From Hirudo medicinalis (Eukaryota; Annelida; Clitellata; Hirudinida; Hirudinidae): a stretch of DNA of 64,000 bases. Positions 11,801-23,100 of the stretch are shown in pieces. The stretch covers positions 1 through 64,000 of the forward strand of contig MPNW01000396.1 of NCBI GenBank assembly GCA_011800805.1, in the 5' to 3' direction. The translations under genes and the position numbers were made by a program. Position 1 is the stretch's first letter. Every line of letters begins with the position of its first letter. The notes beneath the pieces are model-generated. The model was not told the origin of the DNA. It made no database searches and was given only the letters and a program-made list of their open reading frames with translations.

Positions 11801-13669
11801 TCCGATTCGCTGATCAAGTTCTTGCCCTCTTCCAAAGATGCAGAGAACAGATTCCCAATGTCCAACTTTGCTTGTTTGTCATCAACGCTTCTCGACGAAT
11901 GTTGAGTGCTTTCGCTCGTTCCGTCGCTCGACCCGAACCTGTCAAGATTACAGCCATACATTTACCAGTAACAGCCATAAGATAGGTAATCATGCTAGAT
12001 TCTAGTGATACAAACTGCTGTGTGTATGCATTAGAAGACTACTCAATTGGCTTACAAAATGAAATGACACTGAACAAAAACAGAACATTTTTATAAATAA
12101 AATGTGCACGATATTAACAATTCTAGAATGACATAATAACCTGATGCTCTTGTCAGTGTTTGCCATTTCTTTGTACCATTCAAAGGCCTTGATGCTGTTG
12201 TTCATGCTGGAATTCTTCTGAACAGATGATGTCGGCTGTGCGGATTTGTTCTCAGAATGCCTCTTACGGGAAGACCTGCCCCTGATGGTGGCATAGTAGA
12301 CGAAGTCATTCTGGAAGCTCCCCGGTATCTTGACATAATTTTTGTCCTCGGTCAGGGGCGGAGAAGACAGGTCGTCGGAAGAGTCGTAGCCGCTGGATCG
12401 CTTCCCGGTCGCTTGGTTTTTCTCAGTCTTTCCAGAAAGCCTCGGCCTTCCCACAGCATTTTTTACCACTGGACTGGAGGGAGCCTCCATTGGAGAGCCA
12501 TTATATTTTCTTTTCAGATATTTTCTTTTGTTGTCTGTCAAATTGGATTGATTGATCTGGGGAAGTTGGTGGCTGCAAGAGGTTCTCATGTCTGCACCCC
12601 TGCCAATGTTGCTCTTGGCAGACGACGCGAAGGAAGTTGCCGATACCGTCCCACTCGCTGATGGCGACAACGCTGCCATTGCCGTCGGAGGCTGAAGAGA
12701 AGCCTTGTTGCGCTTCATGTTCAGACGATCCGTCCTGGCACAAGTCTCCCTGCTCATGAGGATGATACCACTTTGGATTTCTGCATTGAAGGCTGAGAAC
12801 TCGCAATAGTCGTGGTCGATGACCGGGTGAAGTTCATGGCGACCCACATAAGGACTCGGACGTCCGCCCCACCCTCCTCCTTTGGAATTCCGCACGTAGG
12901 GCTGGCCAGTTCTGGCAGAGGTGAATGAGCTGTTGGATCCCTGAGAGCTTGAATCTTTGCCAGAAATAACCTTTTTGGCATGGCACGGAGTCAGTTTAGA
13001 TGCCTGAAGTTTCTTCTGCACTTCCAAGATGTTTGGGTGGTTGTTTATCTTGGACTTGAGTACTTCTGCAGCTGTCAACTTGATTGGTTGATTATTACTC
13101 AAATGTGCTAGTCTCTTGTTGGTGGGAGACTGCAAGTGAATGTTACCGATGCTACCAGGTATGGAGATGTTGTGATTGTTCTTGATGAGGGAATGAAATG
13201 TCACTGAATTAGAGCCGACATTAGGTTTTGAACTCACGACCAGTCCGCTGAGAGCCGACTGCTTGGTGAACAACAACAGGTTCTGAGAACTGGATGGCAT
13301 GAGCTTGATCGTTTTCCTAGGCTGGTATTCTTTCTCCGATGCTTTTTCTAAAGTGAATTGCTTTGAGACTTCTACTTCATCCGACTTCTGAGAGATTTGT
13401 AAAGATGAATTGATGCTAGAAGGGTTGTGTGAACCTACAGTGAGATGACTATTAGATTTCTTCCAATCATCTCTAGTCAACATGACTTCCAGGAAACTCG
13501 GAGAGGCGTACAACGAGTGGTGACCCGTGTTGTTTTTCAATACTTGCTCCTCCTTGTAGCTCAACGAAGGGCCTGGACCGGAGATGGTTTCGACTTTGAT
13601 CGTGTGGACAGGACTGTCTAAACTTGAACGAGAACAGTAACCATCATCATCCTCTGACTTTAACATCAT
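8828..13669 (-). CDS. Large Ser-rich nuclear-type protein with a SKI/SNO/DAC-like segment; family not identified
   Basis: Five exons can be joined in phase: 13669-12141, 11938-11547, 11038-10280, 10104-10017 and 9869-8828, giving about 1269 residues. The first three junctions use good sites (ATCAG|GTTATT, CACG|GTAATG, TGCG|GTTGGT). The donor of exon 4 (CATCA|GTCGTT) was chosen because it alone keeps the frame with a plausible exon, so exon 5 could instead be a separate gene. The protein is rich in Ser, Asn and basic patches (for example RKYLKRKYNG, GRSSRKR), and acidic stretches that look like activation regions follow. Exon 3 contains a compact segment from FWNDLPGLLIEGREYV to VIVTKDTALNLISFY. 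Its pattern (ligand-free G-x-E-Y-V-x-L start, Lys-rich middle, C-x-x-x-Q, then VTKxDA-like end) resembles the SKI/SNO/DACH fold. Function is inferred only as nuclear or chromatin-related. Confidence 0.65.
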
Positions 13670-14167
13670 CTTCTTTCAAAAATGACTTCTATAGATTTTA
13701 TTCTACGCCTGTCACGACCAACGTTCATTGAGTACCCTAATTTCAGATGAAAAAATAAAAGCAAAGAGCGACACTGGTATTCTGTATGTGAAGATTCCAA
13801 AAAGAGACATGCGACAGTAAATATAACAATGCAAGAGTAGAATTCACAGGCTTTCTGTCGACAATTTTCAACATCAGATGGATCCAACTCACAGGATTTC
13901 TAAAAATTTAAACATGATCTTTAGGTTATTTTGGGAATTCTTTATATCAATGGGTTTCAAATAACTGAGAGGTCTCTCACAAGCTTGCAATGGCACTTCC
14001 ATTGTTAACAATAGAAAACCAGGATAAATCCAAAATGAATTAAAATAACACGGAAATTAAGATGAAAAAGGTATGCATCTAAAACCATATTTTAGAAATT
14101 AAAGCAAAGGAATTTGCATTTTAAAGAATGATAACTACTGTATATTCATATTTTTGTAAATGTGAAA

Positions 14168-14345
14168 GTTGTTCATTTATGTAGCACCATATGCAGTGTC
14201 GGAGGAGCTTTTTGTTAACCATTTATAAAGTGCTCATCCATGAGCATGCTCACGGCAGTGCAAGCTGGGTTTTGAACACAACACTTTACGACCGTTGCCA
14301 TTGCCGCCACGTGCAGTAACTCGACCCTCCGAGCTAACCTGCTTG
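14168..14345 (-). mobile_element. tRNA-derived SINE sharing a LINE 3' tail, copy B
   Basis: On the minus strand this matches copy A (7541-7711) along most of its length. Shared blocks include CCATTTATA, GGCAGTGCAAGCTGGGTTTTGAACACAACAC (plus-strand sense, 14252-14282) and the terminal CATTTATGTAGC. The box B equivalent has decayed to TGTTCAAAACC, which indicates an older copy. Confidence 0.55.
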
Positions 14346-15429
14346 CCTAGCCTTAATATCTTCGCTGAAATTATAACAAACCATGAGTTTGTGGAATCAA
14401 ACATATCTGTAATAAGTGTCATTATTGGCAATTCTTGGTTGACAATGGTCAAGATACAATGGTGGATACATTTTTTTCGTCCACAGCTGCAGTGCTTTAA
14501 GCTCTGAGCTATAACTGTATTGAAGTCAGATAAAGTATGACTTCTAACAACAAACATGAGATCATTCACAAGTTTTAGTTTCCTAGGTAACTAAATTAAA
14601 CAAAGGCAAAATGATCATTACAAACAACTGTAATCAGTATTTAAGCTTCCAAGCATAAATGAAATTGTCTCAGCTAGGAGGCACAAGATTAATACTGTAA
14701 GTAATGAGTGCATTTACTTCCAACACAATAATAAAGTATAACTCTGGGCTCACTCAAATTATCTCAAAAAATACTTTCGAACTAATGTAACTAAATAATG
14801 TCCACAGAATTAGGATGAATCAACAGTCATTGTTAAAAATATGCAAATTTGTTTAAATTAAGTTCCTATTAGTCATCCTAACAGCGCCACGCTTTAAATT
14901 TGCAACCAAAAAACAATAAAATACGAGCCAAAAGACACACCACAACCAACCACTCAAACCTTAAACGAGAGGCACACAAGCTGACCTCTAATTGATCGCG
15001 GATTAAGAGATCTAATAATCACCTTGGCAGTTCATAAAGCGGCTAGTCCACTTCCTCCAGACATATTATCGACAAACTCATGAATTCAAAACAACTGCAC
15101 GGCGAGTATTCTACAAAACACTTCCTGAGGCCAAATTAGATGCCTTAGCGGATCTGCAACAAGGCGATCCACAAAGCAGTCTAGACAAGCCAATGACTGT
15201 ATTCCCGCCGTAAAAAGCGATGAGGACGTCTTTATTCAAAGCAAGAGAATATTTCCGGCAGAATCGAATATAATTCGAAGCAAACGCGATGGTTTTGGAG
15301 ACAAAAGATCGTTAGGTGGTCATTATCATCGTAATTTACAAACCTCGTTCAAATCGTCGGCTTGAAAGAGACGCAGTTAGTCGTGAAAAAAGCGAATAAG
15401 ACTCCCAGTTGCATTAGAAATTCCGATTA

Positions 15430-15560
15430 CACACTGCACGTGATGCAATTGTCGATCGCGTTTGGTCTCCCTCCGACCAATCACAGGCTTCCGAGCTGAT
15501 CACGTGGGTCCGTTATTGACAGTTACTGCGCAGCAACAACGTATTTCTAATGAATAATTA
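15430..15560. promoter_or_regulatory. Promoter-like patch with CCAAT and CACGTG motifs
   Basis: A GC-richer stretch includes two E-box cores (GCACGTGA near 15437 and TCACGTGG near 15500) and GACCAATCAC near 15475. It lies about 1.8 kb upstream of the first recognised exon of the minus-strand SKI-like gene. It could be that gene's promoter, with an unrecognised 5' UTR exon between. This rests on motif content only. Confidence 0.25.
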
Positions 15561-16856
15561 ATGAGGAGTCTATAAATAATTCATGATTCCGGCCCCGATT
15601 AGTCATTATCATTATTATCAGCAACATGCCAACATGGCTTGCAGCTGCTGCTAGAAGGGTTTACGATCACTTTGTGCTAAAATAAATATTCGTACAGACC
15701 ATGACACGTTTGTAAACATTTCGGTGATCGCTCGTACGTTTATCTTAGAGACGGAATTCAAACAACATGGTCATGGAAATAGCTGCTAAGAGAACGTCGA
15801 TTTTTTTTTTAATGAAGATATTGTTTAACAAAACGACTCTTCGTTTAGTTTTTATGTTATAAAAAAAATTCCATTGTGAAAAGTTAATTTCTTGTAATAT
15901 ATGTTGAATATGTGTTCAACAATAAGGTCATGCCGTTGTAATACACAATGTAAAACTGAACGCGACCCAGTTCTTCGCGGGTAAATGTGGAGAGGAAGCC
16001 GTCTGTAAATCTTTAAATCGGCGCGAAGGGTTATGTGAATTACGCAAGGGTTAACAACAAAAACTAATGACATGAGAATGTGAATATAATTATCTGATCT
16101 AACGGATTTTTAGATCCTAGCCTATTCATGAAAATCGATAACTGAGAAGTTACATCAAGGATGTCATTTCAGCTTTCATTTCAGAGACTAAGATTGACTG
16201 ATGACCTTTTTAAGGATGTCGGTTTCAAAAGCAACAGTCGCCACCCCTCCCCAAATGATGTTCACGATTACGGGAAATCAAGGGTTAACATGCCATTCTA
16301 TTTCAAGAATATCATTCGCCTAAGCTTTTGTAAGTATATAAAAAACTTAATTCAATATTTAACCGAAACTTTGAACTTTTCAAAACATTTCAAAATTCAT
16401 GTTCTACGCAGCAATTTAGTGTCAAAATCTTCCGCAATGCACGTACTACGCTAACGTACGAGACGCTTCTCACGTCCGCATTGTGAATCTCTGGTGTTAT
16501 TAGCTTTTTGTTATGTGTTATTTTTGTGTTATTAGTTATTTGACTGATAATATAAAACTGGAGACTCCAGTTTTTAGCCGAGGGCAGCATTGCTGATTTC
16601 TGAGGTCTCGGCGCCCGAGACTACAAGAAATTAAATTTATTAAAATACCGCGAATTAATAACAGGCTATTTATTGCCATGTTGTGATGCAGTGCAGAAAT
16701 GCAGATTGCAAATATCAGTAATAATTAAAATTGAATTTGACTGCAAGATAAATGAAACTTACGAATTTACGAATGTGGTTCCTATAATGAGTCAGGATTT
16801 TAAATATTTAGATAATGCTAAAACAGGATTTCAACTTTGAAAATTACTTCTCGCAC

Positions 16857-16874
16857 AGGGTTAGGGTTAGGGTC
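16857..16874 (+). repeat. Short interstitial TTAGGG motif
   Basis: Three GGG blocks in the register GGGTTAGGGTTAGGGT. This is the metazoan telomere unit, present here only about two and a half times. It is too short to be more than an interstitial telomere-like site. Confidence 0.6.
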
Positions 16875-16910
16875 TAATGCATAGTCCCCAAAGCAGAAAT
16901 GAATACACCA

Positions 16911-17171
16911 TCAAACTTCTTTAATGAATAAATTAGGCACATGGAAGCATTGATACAATTCGACCAAATTTCCTTCCATTTGTAAGTTAGGAAGGTCTTC
17001 CAGGACAGTCAAAAGGTTTTTCGACGAACATGAGTCCAGATTAGAGAAACCTTTCTGGAATTGCTTTTTCAAACTTGAAATGATGTCTTTGGCAAACAAA
17101 CATGGAAAACGAGTCGCAGTTTCTTTGCTATATTTGTCACAGCTGCCAAACGACTGAAGCAGCTTCTCCAT
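16911..17171 (-). pseudogene. Open fragment, possibly from a transposase-like gene
   Basis: An 86-codon frame containing KYSKETATRFPCLFAKDII and LLTVLEDLPNLQMEGNLVEL. It is embedded in repeat-rich intergenic DNA with no splice partner found. Its composition resembles C-terminal pieces of domesticated or decayed DNA-transposon proteins, but no catalytic motif is visible. I could not identify the family. Confidence 0.2.
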
Positions 17172-18074
17172 AACTGAATAAGCTTTCCTTCAGAAATTAA
17201 CACTGTTTTAGAATCAGTCATCGAAGAGCTGCTTCAATCACTTTGCAGCTAAAGACTAAAATATAGCAAAGAAACTGAAGAGTTTGATTACAACTTGGCA
17301 TTTGATATAGCGCATCGATTGACGTGCGAGCCATGGGCCAAAAGGAATTACCTTACCAAATCCTCATCATGTTCCTCATATCGTCTAATGATTTCTTTTG
17401 ATCCGAAGAGTATATATGGGGGGGTCAATTTTTTGACATAATTTTGCTAGGGAGTCTCTAGTTTAACAGTTGCTAACAAGGGGGAGTGAGAGTGTCAAAT
17501 ATTACCTTAAACTTGTTGACATAAATAATGGACGACTCCTAAGACTAATATAATCTCTATTATAATATAATGACTTTATATTCGATTTTTGTGGCAAAAT
17601 GACAGGAGTTAGTTTCATTACAGAAAATGTGGCGATGACCGAACCTGACTTGCATCCTAAAACGAGTCACATGTGATATACCGTGCGATTCATAAGTCTC
17701 CGCCACTAAAACTAAAATTAAAACTAAAATTTAGTTTATATATCATTTTAGATGTCACACATCATGATAGCCCCATTTTATCAAACAATCCAATTTTCAT
17801 GGAACTAGAATTAATCAGAAACTAAGATTATAATTTGCAATATATTTTTAGAATTAAATACAATAATATACTAAGCAGTGCGTTAAGAAATAATAAATTT
17901 AACTAGTTGTAAATTGTAAATATTTATTGCAGTATTTATTGCAATATTAATACATATGGTCTTTGGTAAGAAGGTCGAGACCATATCAATAGTTTTAAAA
18001 CAGCAGGGTTTACCGGATGAATTGCTTAGCTGATCACGACATCACCAGCGTCTTTGCTTTAATGTATTCTCAAT

Positions 18075-18785
18075 GGGCTTTTATAAATACTGCTAGCCAA
18101 TAATTGCACGATGGTATTTCTTGGAGTGATGGATTAATGACGGTACCGTTGTTATAATGTTCTCGTAGATCGAAAATTNNNNNNNNNNNNNNNNNNNNNN
18201 NNNNNNNNNNNNNNNNNNNNNNNNNNNNNNNNNNNNNNNNNNNNNNNNNNNNNNNNNNNNNNNNNNNNNNNNNNNNNNNNNNNNNNNNNNNNNNNNNNNN
18301 NNNNNNNNNNNNNNNNNNNNNNNNNNNNNNNNNNNNNNNNNNNNNNNNNNNNNNNNNNNNNNNNNNNNNNNNNNNNNNNNNNNNNNNNNNNNNNNNNNNN
18401 NNNNNNNNNNNNNNNNNNNNNNNNNNNNNNNNNNNNNNNNNNNNNNNNNNNNNNNNNNNNNNNNNNNNNNNNNNNNNNNNNNNNNNNNNNNNNNNNNNNN
18501 NNNNNNNNNNNNNNNNNNNNNNNNNNNNNNNNNNNNNNNNNNNNNNNNNNNNNNNNNNNNNNNNNNNNNNNNNNNNNNNNNNNNNNNNNNNNNNNNNNNN
18601 TTTTATAAATACTGCTAGCCAATAATTGCACGATGGTGTTTCTTGGAGTGATGGATTAATGACGGTCCCGTTGTTATAATGTTCTCGTAGATCGAAAATT
18701 AGATACCCACTGTTGTGGCATAAGCTGAGTTTTTCGACTGAATTGTCTGGCTGATCACCACACCACCTGCATCTTTGGACAAACT
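18075..18785. repeat. Near-identical repeat flanking an assembly gap
   Basis: The roughly 100 bases before the gap (about 18078-18178) recur directly after it (18601-18700) with only two or three mismatches, for example GGTACC against GGTCCC. The outer sequences (about 18020-18075 and 18740-18790) are also more distantly related. This is either a tandem duplication of about 520 bases or two haplotypes joined across the gap. Confidence 0.8.
18179..18600. other. Assembly gap (run of N)
   Basis: An uninterrupted run of Ns. The similar sequence on both sides suggests that the gap was placed inside an unresolved duplication, so its true length is unknown. Confidence 0.98.
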
Positions 18786-18789
18786 GTTT

Positions 18790-20107
18790 TCTCAATGGTT
18801 TAACTGAGTAATTTTATGAACTAAATTTAATAACTGTTATCAGGACAGATCTAGTCAAAATAAAATCCGAATGACTAACTTCAAAATTGGTATTTTTACG
18901 GCAGAGATGATATTTAAATAAAAAATACCTGAAATATATTAGGCTAAAGTCTTAATTAATCGCTATCGGATCTCTCGCATTAGTGTCCGAGATGATATTA
19001 ATATCGTTGACAAATTTTGAGACGTCTTTTCCTACTTAGTCAGTTTTAATTCATGCCTCAGATTTTAATCCGCCGAAAAGTTTGTCCAGTGATTTCGACA
19101 CGAGATAGTGCTTGATTTAGTAGTAGCCTCTAAATTTGGAATATTAATACATACACTCAATTCATTTAGAGGATTATGCAACGAAAGTAAATGGAGAATT
19201 TAAAATTTCTTTAAAATATCGAATTACTGTAATATGTATGATGGTAATTAATCAATGGAGTGGTTATTACATAGAGTGATATATTCTTAACCAAATATCG
19301 TAACCAAATGATAAGTTCGTTAACCGTTCAAATCAAAATATTTAAACACTCAATAGTAATATAGTAAATAACATTCATGATCATTTCTGAGCTCTAATAC
19401 TATTGATGATATTGTTTACTAATTTCTAAAATCAATTCTAATTATTGTCGACATTTTCAACATCCATCTCAAATTTACTATTCCATGGCCATGTTGCGGC
19501 CAGTCTTTGGTGCCATAGTTAATGTGTAAGTTCATGTAGGTTAATTTCATGGTGCTGACGGAAGTAACTGGAATGTATTAAATAACTCTTAAGAGAGCAC
19601 AAATCTAACATAACATCTTAGCCGCTGGAGAAAAACTAGAGTTAGGATGGCGTCTGTTTCTCATAAAGAAATGAGTAAGGGAACATAATACAAATAATTA
19701 ATTAAGTTCAATTATTAAACTGTGCATAAATAAGTGTCCAACACTTATTGGCATTGAATAGATTGTACATTCAACACAGAAAATTGTTTTCGTAAATAAT
19801 TTTTTAATTTTAAGGACTAGAAGTTTTAAATAATTTCTGCTACTTTTTTTCAGTATAAGGAGACATTCGTAGCAAAATAAAAAGCAAAGCCAGTCAAATA
19901 CTCCTCACTGCAATGTAGTACAGGGAGAGGTACATTAAAATATAAACACAAAGAACGCCGGTGTTCGGCAGGCTTTGTTCCAGAGGTTTCCGGGGATGGA
20001 AGATAAATTTTAGCTTGAATAAAACCATTCTAAAACCAAAATTAATAGTTCAGTATGAAATTCATTTCAGCTAATCTACCACTTTCCACGTTAGCACAAG
20101 AACGACC
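18790..20107. other. AT-rich intergenic stretch before NEURL4
   Basis: No exon or RNA gene was recognised. The last few hundred bases presumably include the NEURL4 promoter and 5' leader, but no clear core promoter motif stands out. Confidence 0.45.
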
Positions 20108-23100
20108 ATGTTTTTGAATCCTAGCCCGAAGTTCCATAACAGGACGGGTTCGTTAGTCGTCTTAAGCAATGGAAATAGAACTGCGCAGAGAACGCATGCA
20201 TCACAGGAATTCAACAACGGACTAGTTTTCAGTGCAGAACCGTTGGCTGATAACCAGCTGTTTCAAGTGAAGATTGACAAAAAGGTGGCGAGGAATTAAT
20301 GTAAAACTAGGCATTGTTGTTAATTGTAATAAGTTAAACCAATAATGAACTCAACAATGTTTCCTTGTTAAACAGATCTCAGCATGGAGTGGATCAATAG
20401 AGATTGGTTTAACCAGCATAAATCCTGCAACCATGAACTTTCCAACCAGTGCCACTGGATTTACTTCGGGCACTTGGATTGTTTCCGGAAATGCCGTGAT
20501 GAAAGATGGCCGCACCTTGCTCGACAGCTATGGTTGGGACCTCGACAGAGCCATGGAGGAAGATAGAGTGGGGGTGCTGAAGACAGCTGATGGGGTGATG
20601 CATGTTTACTTCAACGGTGAAGACCAAGGGGCGGCAGCCATGAATTTGCCATCGAAGGTCTGGGCAGTGTTTGACATGTATGGAAAGTGCGCTCAGGTTT
20701 CAATTGTTGATGACCGGAGGAACGTCGAGGAACTCATTTCAAACTCGAGTAAGCCGGATGGATTGTGATTCATTTAAAAATATAAATTAAGAATTAGGAA
20801 AATTGTTAGTTTAAATAATAACATTGTTTATCTTTATATTTATTTAGAGATTTTAAAGCCAAGCCCAAACGAATATAAATGTGATAATAGTAACAATAGT
20901 AATGATGATAGTTAATTCTAAAAGTAGTTGGATGCAATAAATTTAAACAAGAATGGTGAATACAACAACATTAACAACTCTCCCTAGTGTCAGCATCCTT
21001 CATAGATGCCATGCTCACGGCGACCATGGTCGACTCGGCCGTCATTTCCCTGGCTTCCTCCGTCAGGGACGTCATCAACTCCACGACGCTCCTTCTCCGA
21101 AGAGACACGACGGATCCTCAGGTTCAGGGTTCGAATCTCGGCTCGAGATCCGATCCCGGCGACTGCGATTCCGCCTCCGTGCACGAACGCATCACCTCTT
21201 CTTCTTCCAGATCCACCTTGGACACCTTCAGCAGTCGAGAGGGCGGAGCTTCCTTGAACATCCCCACCAATAGGCTGACCTTCCATGAGAGGCACGGCAC
21301 GCTCATTAAGTTGTCTCCCGACAGGTCGACCTGCGAGAGGATGAAACCTTTGGACGAATTCAACAACGGTGTCGTGATGACCAACAGGGCTTTAAAAGAT
21401 GATGAACTCTTTGAGGTATGTCGATCGATCGCTGGTGAATGTTACCTAAGTCACGAGCAAAAGCCAGCTCACTGGCGGCAACCTTTAGTGCCAGTCATCA
21501 CCCCTAATCCTAACCTTAACACTAACCCTGGAAAACCCTGGGGAACTGACATAATTTGCTCAGCATGAGTTGGGTTTTTTTCTGTAAATTAACCTTGGGA
21601 TTAACATTTCTACAATCCTAAAAATAGTTTGCAATTTTAATTTTCTATGATGTCGACAATTCGTTATTAAGTCATTGACGATTCGTCGACTGATTACTTT
21701 TCCAACAATTGACCTTCAACTGTAACTATAACATTGATGATGATGAAACAACGCGTCTCAAAACAACTCGAAAGTAACACCTCATCTTCCAACATTCGAT
21801 AATTCAACATTCAACGACCGATGTTCAACATTCAGATCCGACTGGACAGGTTGGTCGACAAATGGTCGGGCTCCATTGAAGTTGGCGTCACCACCCACAA
21901 TCCAAACACCCTCGAATTCCCTGCCACCATGACCAACATGAGATCAGGTTCTTTGTATTTATTTATAATTTACGATATTTAGGCTTTTAGTATTTAGCCT
22001 TTTATTTCCGATCTTTTGGTTACATCGTGCTCCATTCACAATAACAATCATAATCATAATCTCAATCATAATCACAATCATAATCAACATCCTCGTCGAA
22101 TGTGACCATTTATGCAGCTCATCATCTCAATGACACTTCCTGGCAGTGCAGGCTGGGTTTTGAATGCATTTTACCGTCGCATGCAGGAACTCGGCCCTCT
22201 GAGCCGATCTGCACGTCTGATTTCCGAAAGATGCTCTTCTTTTTTCCGCATTTCATTCTGTTCGTTCGCATTACGTTCGTTTGGATTGGCGATGGACTGC
22301 ATTCGAATTTTTATTGCCAGTCAGTTTTTTAGGAGTCGATAAATTATAAGGAACGTTTGTCCAGGAACAATAATGATGAGCGGCAACGGAATTCTGACCA
22401 ACGGAAAGGGCACGAGGAGGCAGTACGGCAGCTTCAACCTGGACGAACTCGAGGCAAGGCCGATGAATGACTCGACTTTTAATTATTATTTTAATTGATT
22501 GGTGTTAGTTAAACATTACAACGACCTCAGCATTTGTGACGATGCATGATGCTAATAACTTTTTCATTTTAGCCATTCATTCGTTTATTTAGACGAATGC
22601 AGATTCTTTGTTGCCCTTATATTTAATAAAGCCCCGATTTATATTTGAATATGATTACATACCCCGACTCTTGTTGTGGTCAAACATCCATGTCTGTATC
22701 TTTAATTTAATGTAATGACCTCTAACCTCTACATATTTATTATCATAAATTGTTTCCAAACATTAATGAACGGATCCTTTTCTCAAACATCCCTCAGGAA
22801 GGCAACACCATCGGCCTTGTAAGAAAATCTTCGGGCACTCTCCACTATTTCATCAATTCCATCGATCAGGGTGTCGCTGCCACCAAGGTTCCGGAAGTCG
22901 TCTGGGGCGTAGTCGACCTCTACGGGATGGCAGTGAAGGTCACCGTAATAAACCATCCGCCGATCGCAGACGGCCCCCACAACCCGAACGAAGTTCGACC
23001 TCCGACCATCGGCATCAACGGCACGTGTCGGTGCATCGGTTTATTAACGTTGTTACTAAATTGATAAATTATTATATGTTAATTGTTAAATGAGTAATAA

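Larger units (their letters stand above)
13670..16900. other. Intergenic region upstream of the SKI-like gene
   Basis: No coding exon supported. A minus-strand ATG at 13887-13885 opens a short frame, but it cannot be joined in phase to the first exon of the SKI-like gene. The region contains a SINE at about 14.2 kb and a GC-richer promoter-like patch near 15.4-15.55 kb. The remainder is AT-rich. Confidence 0.5.

Noticed and set aside
12257..12661. Plus-strand open frame antisense to the SKI-like gene
   Set aside because: It is a shadow of the long minus-strand exon, whose frame is continuous and joins in phase with its neighbours.
13666..13887. Possible 5' coding exon (starting MDPSDVENC) of the SKI-like gene
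   Set aside because: Its plausible donor is phase 1, and every acceptor before the next exon then creates a stop codon.
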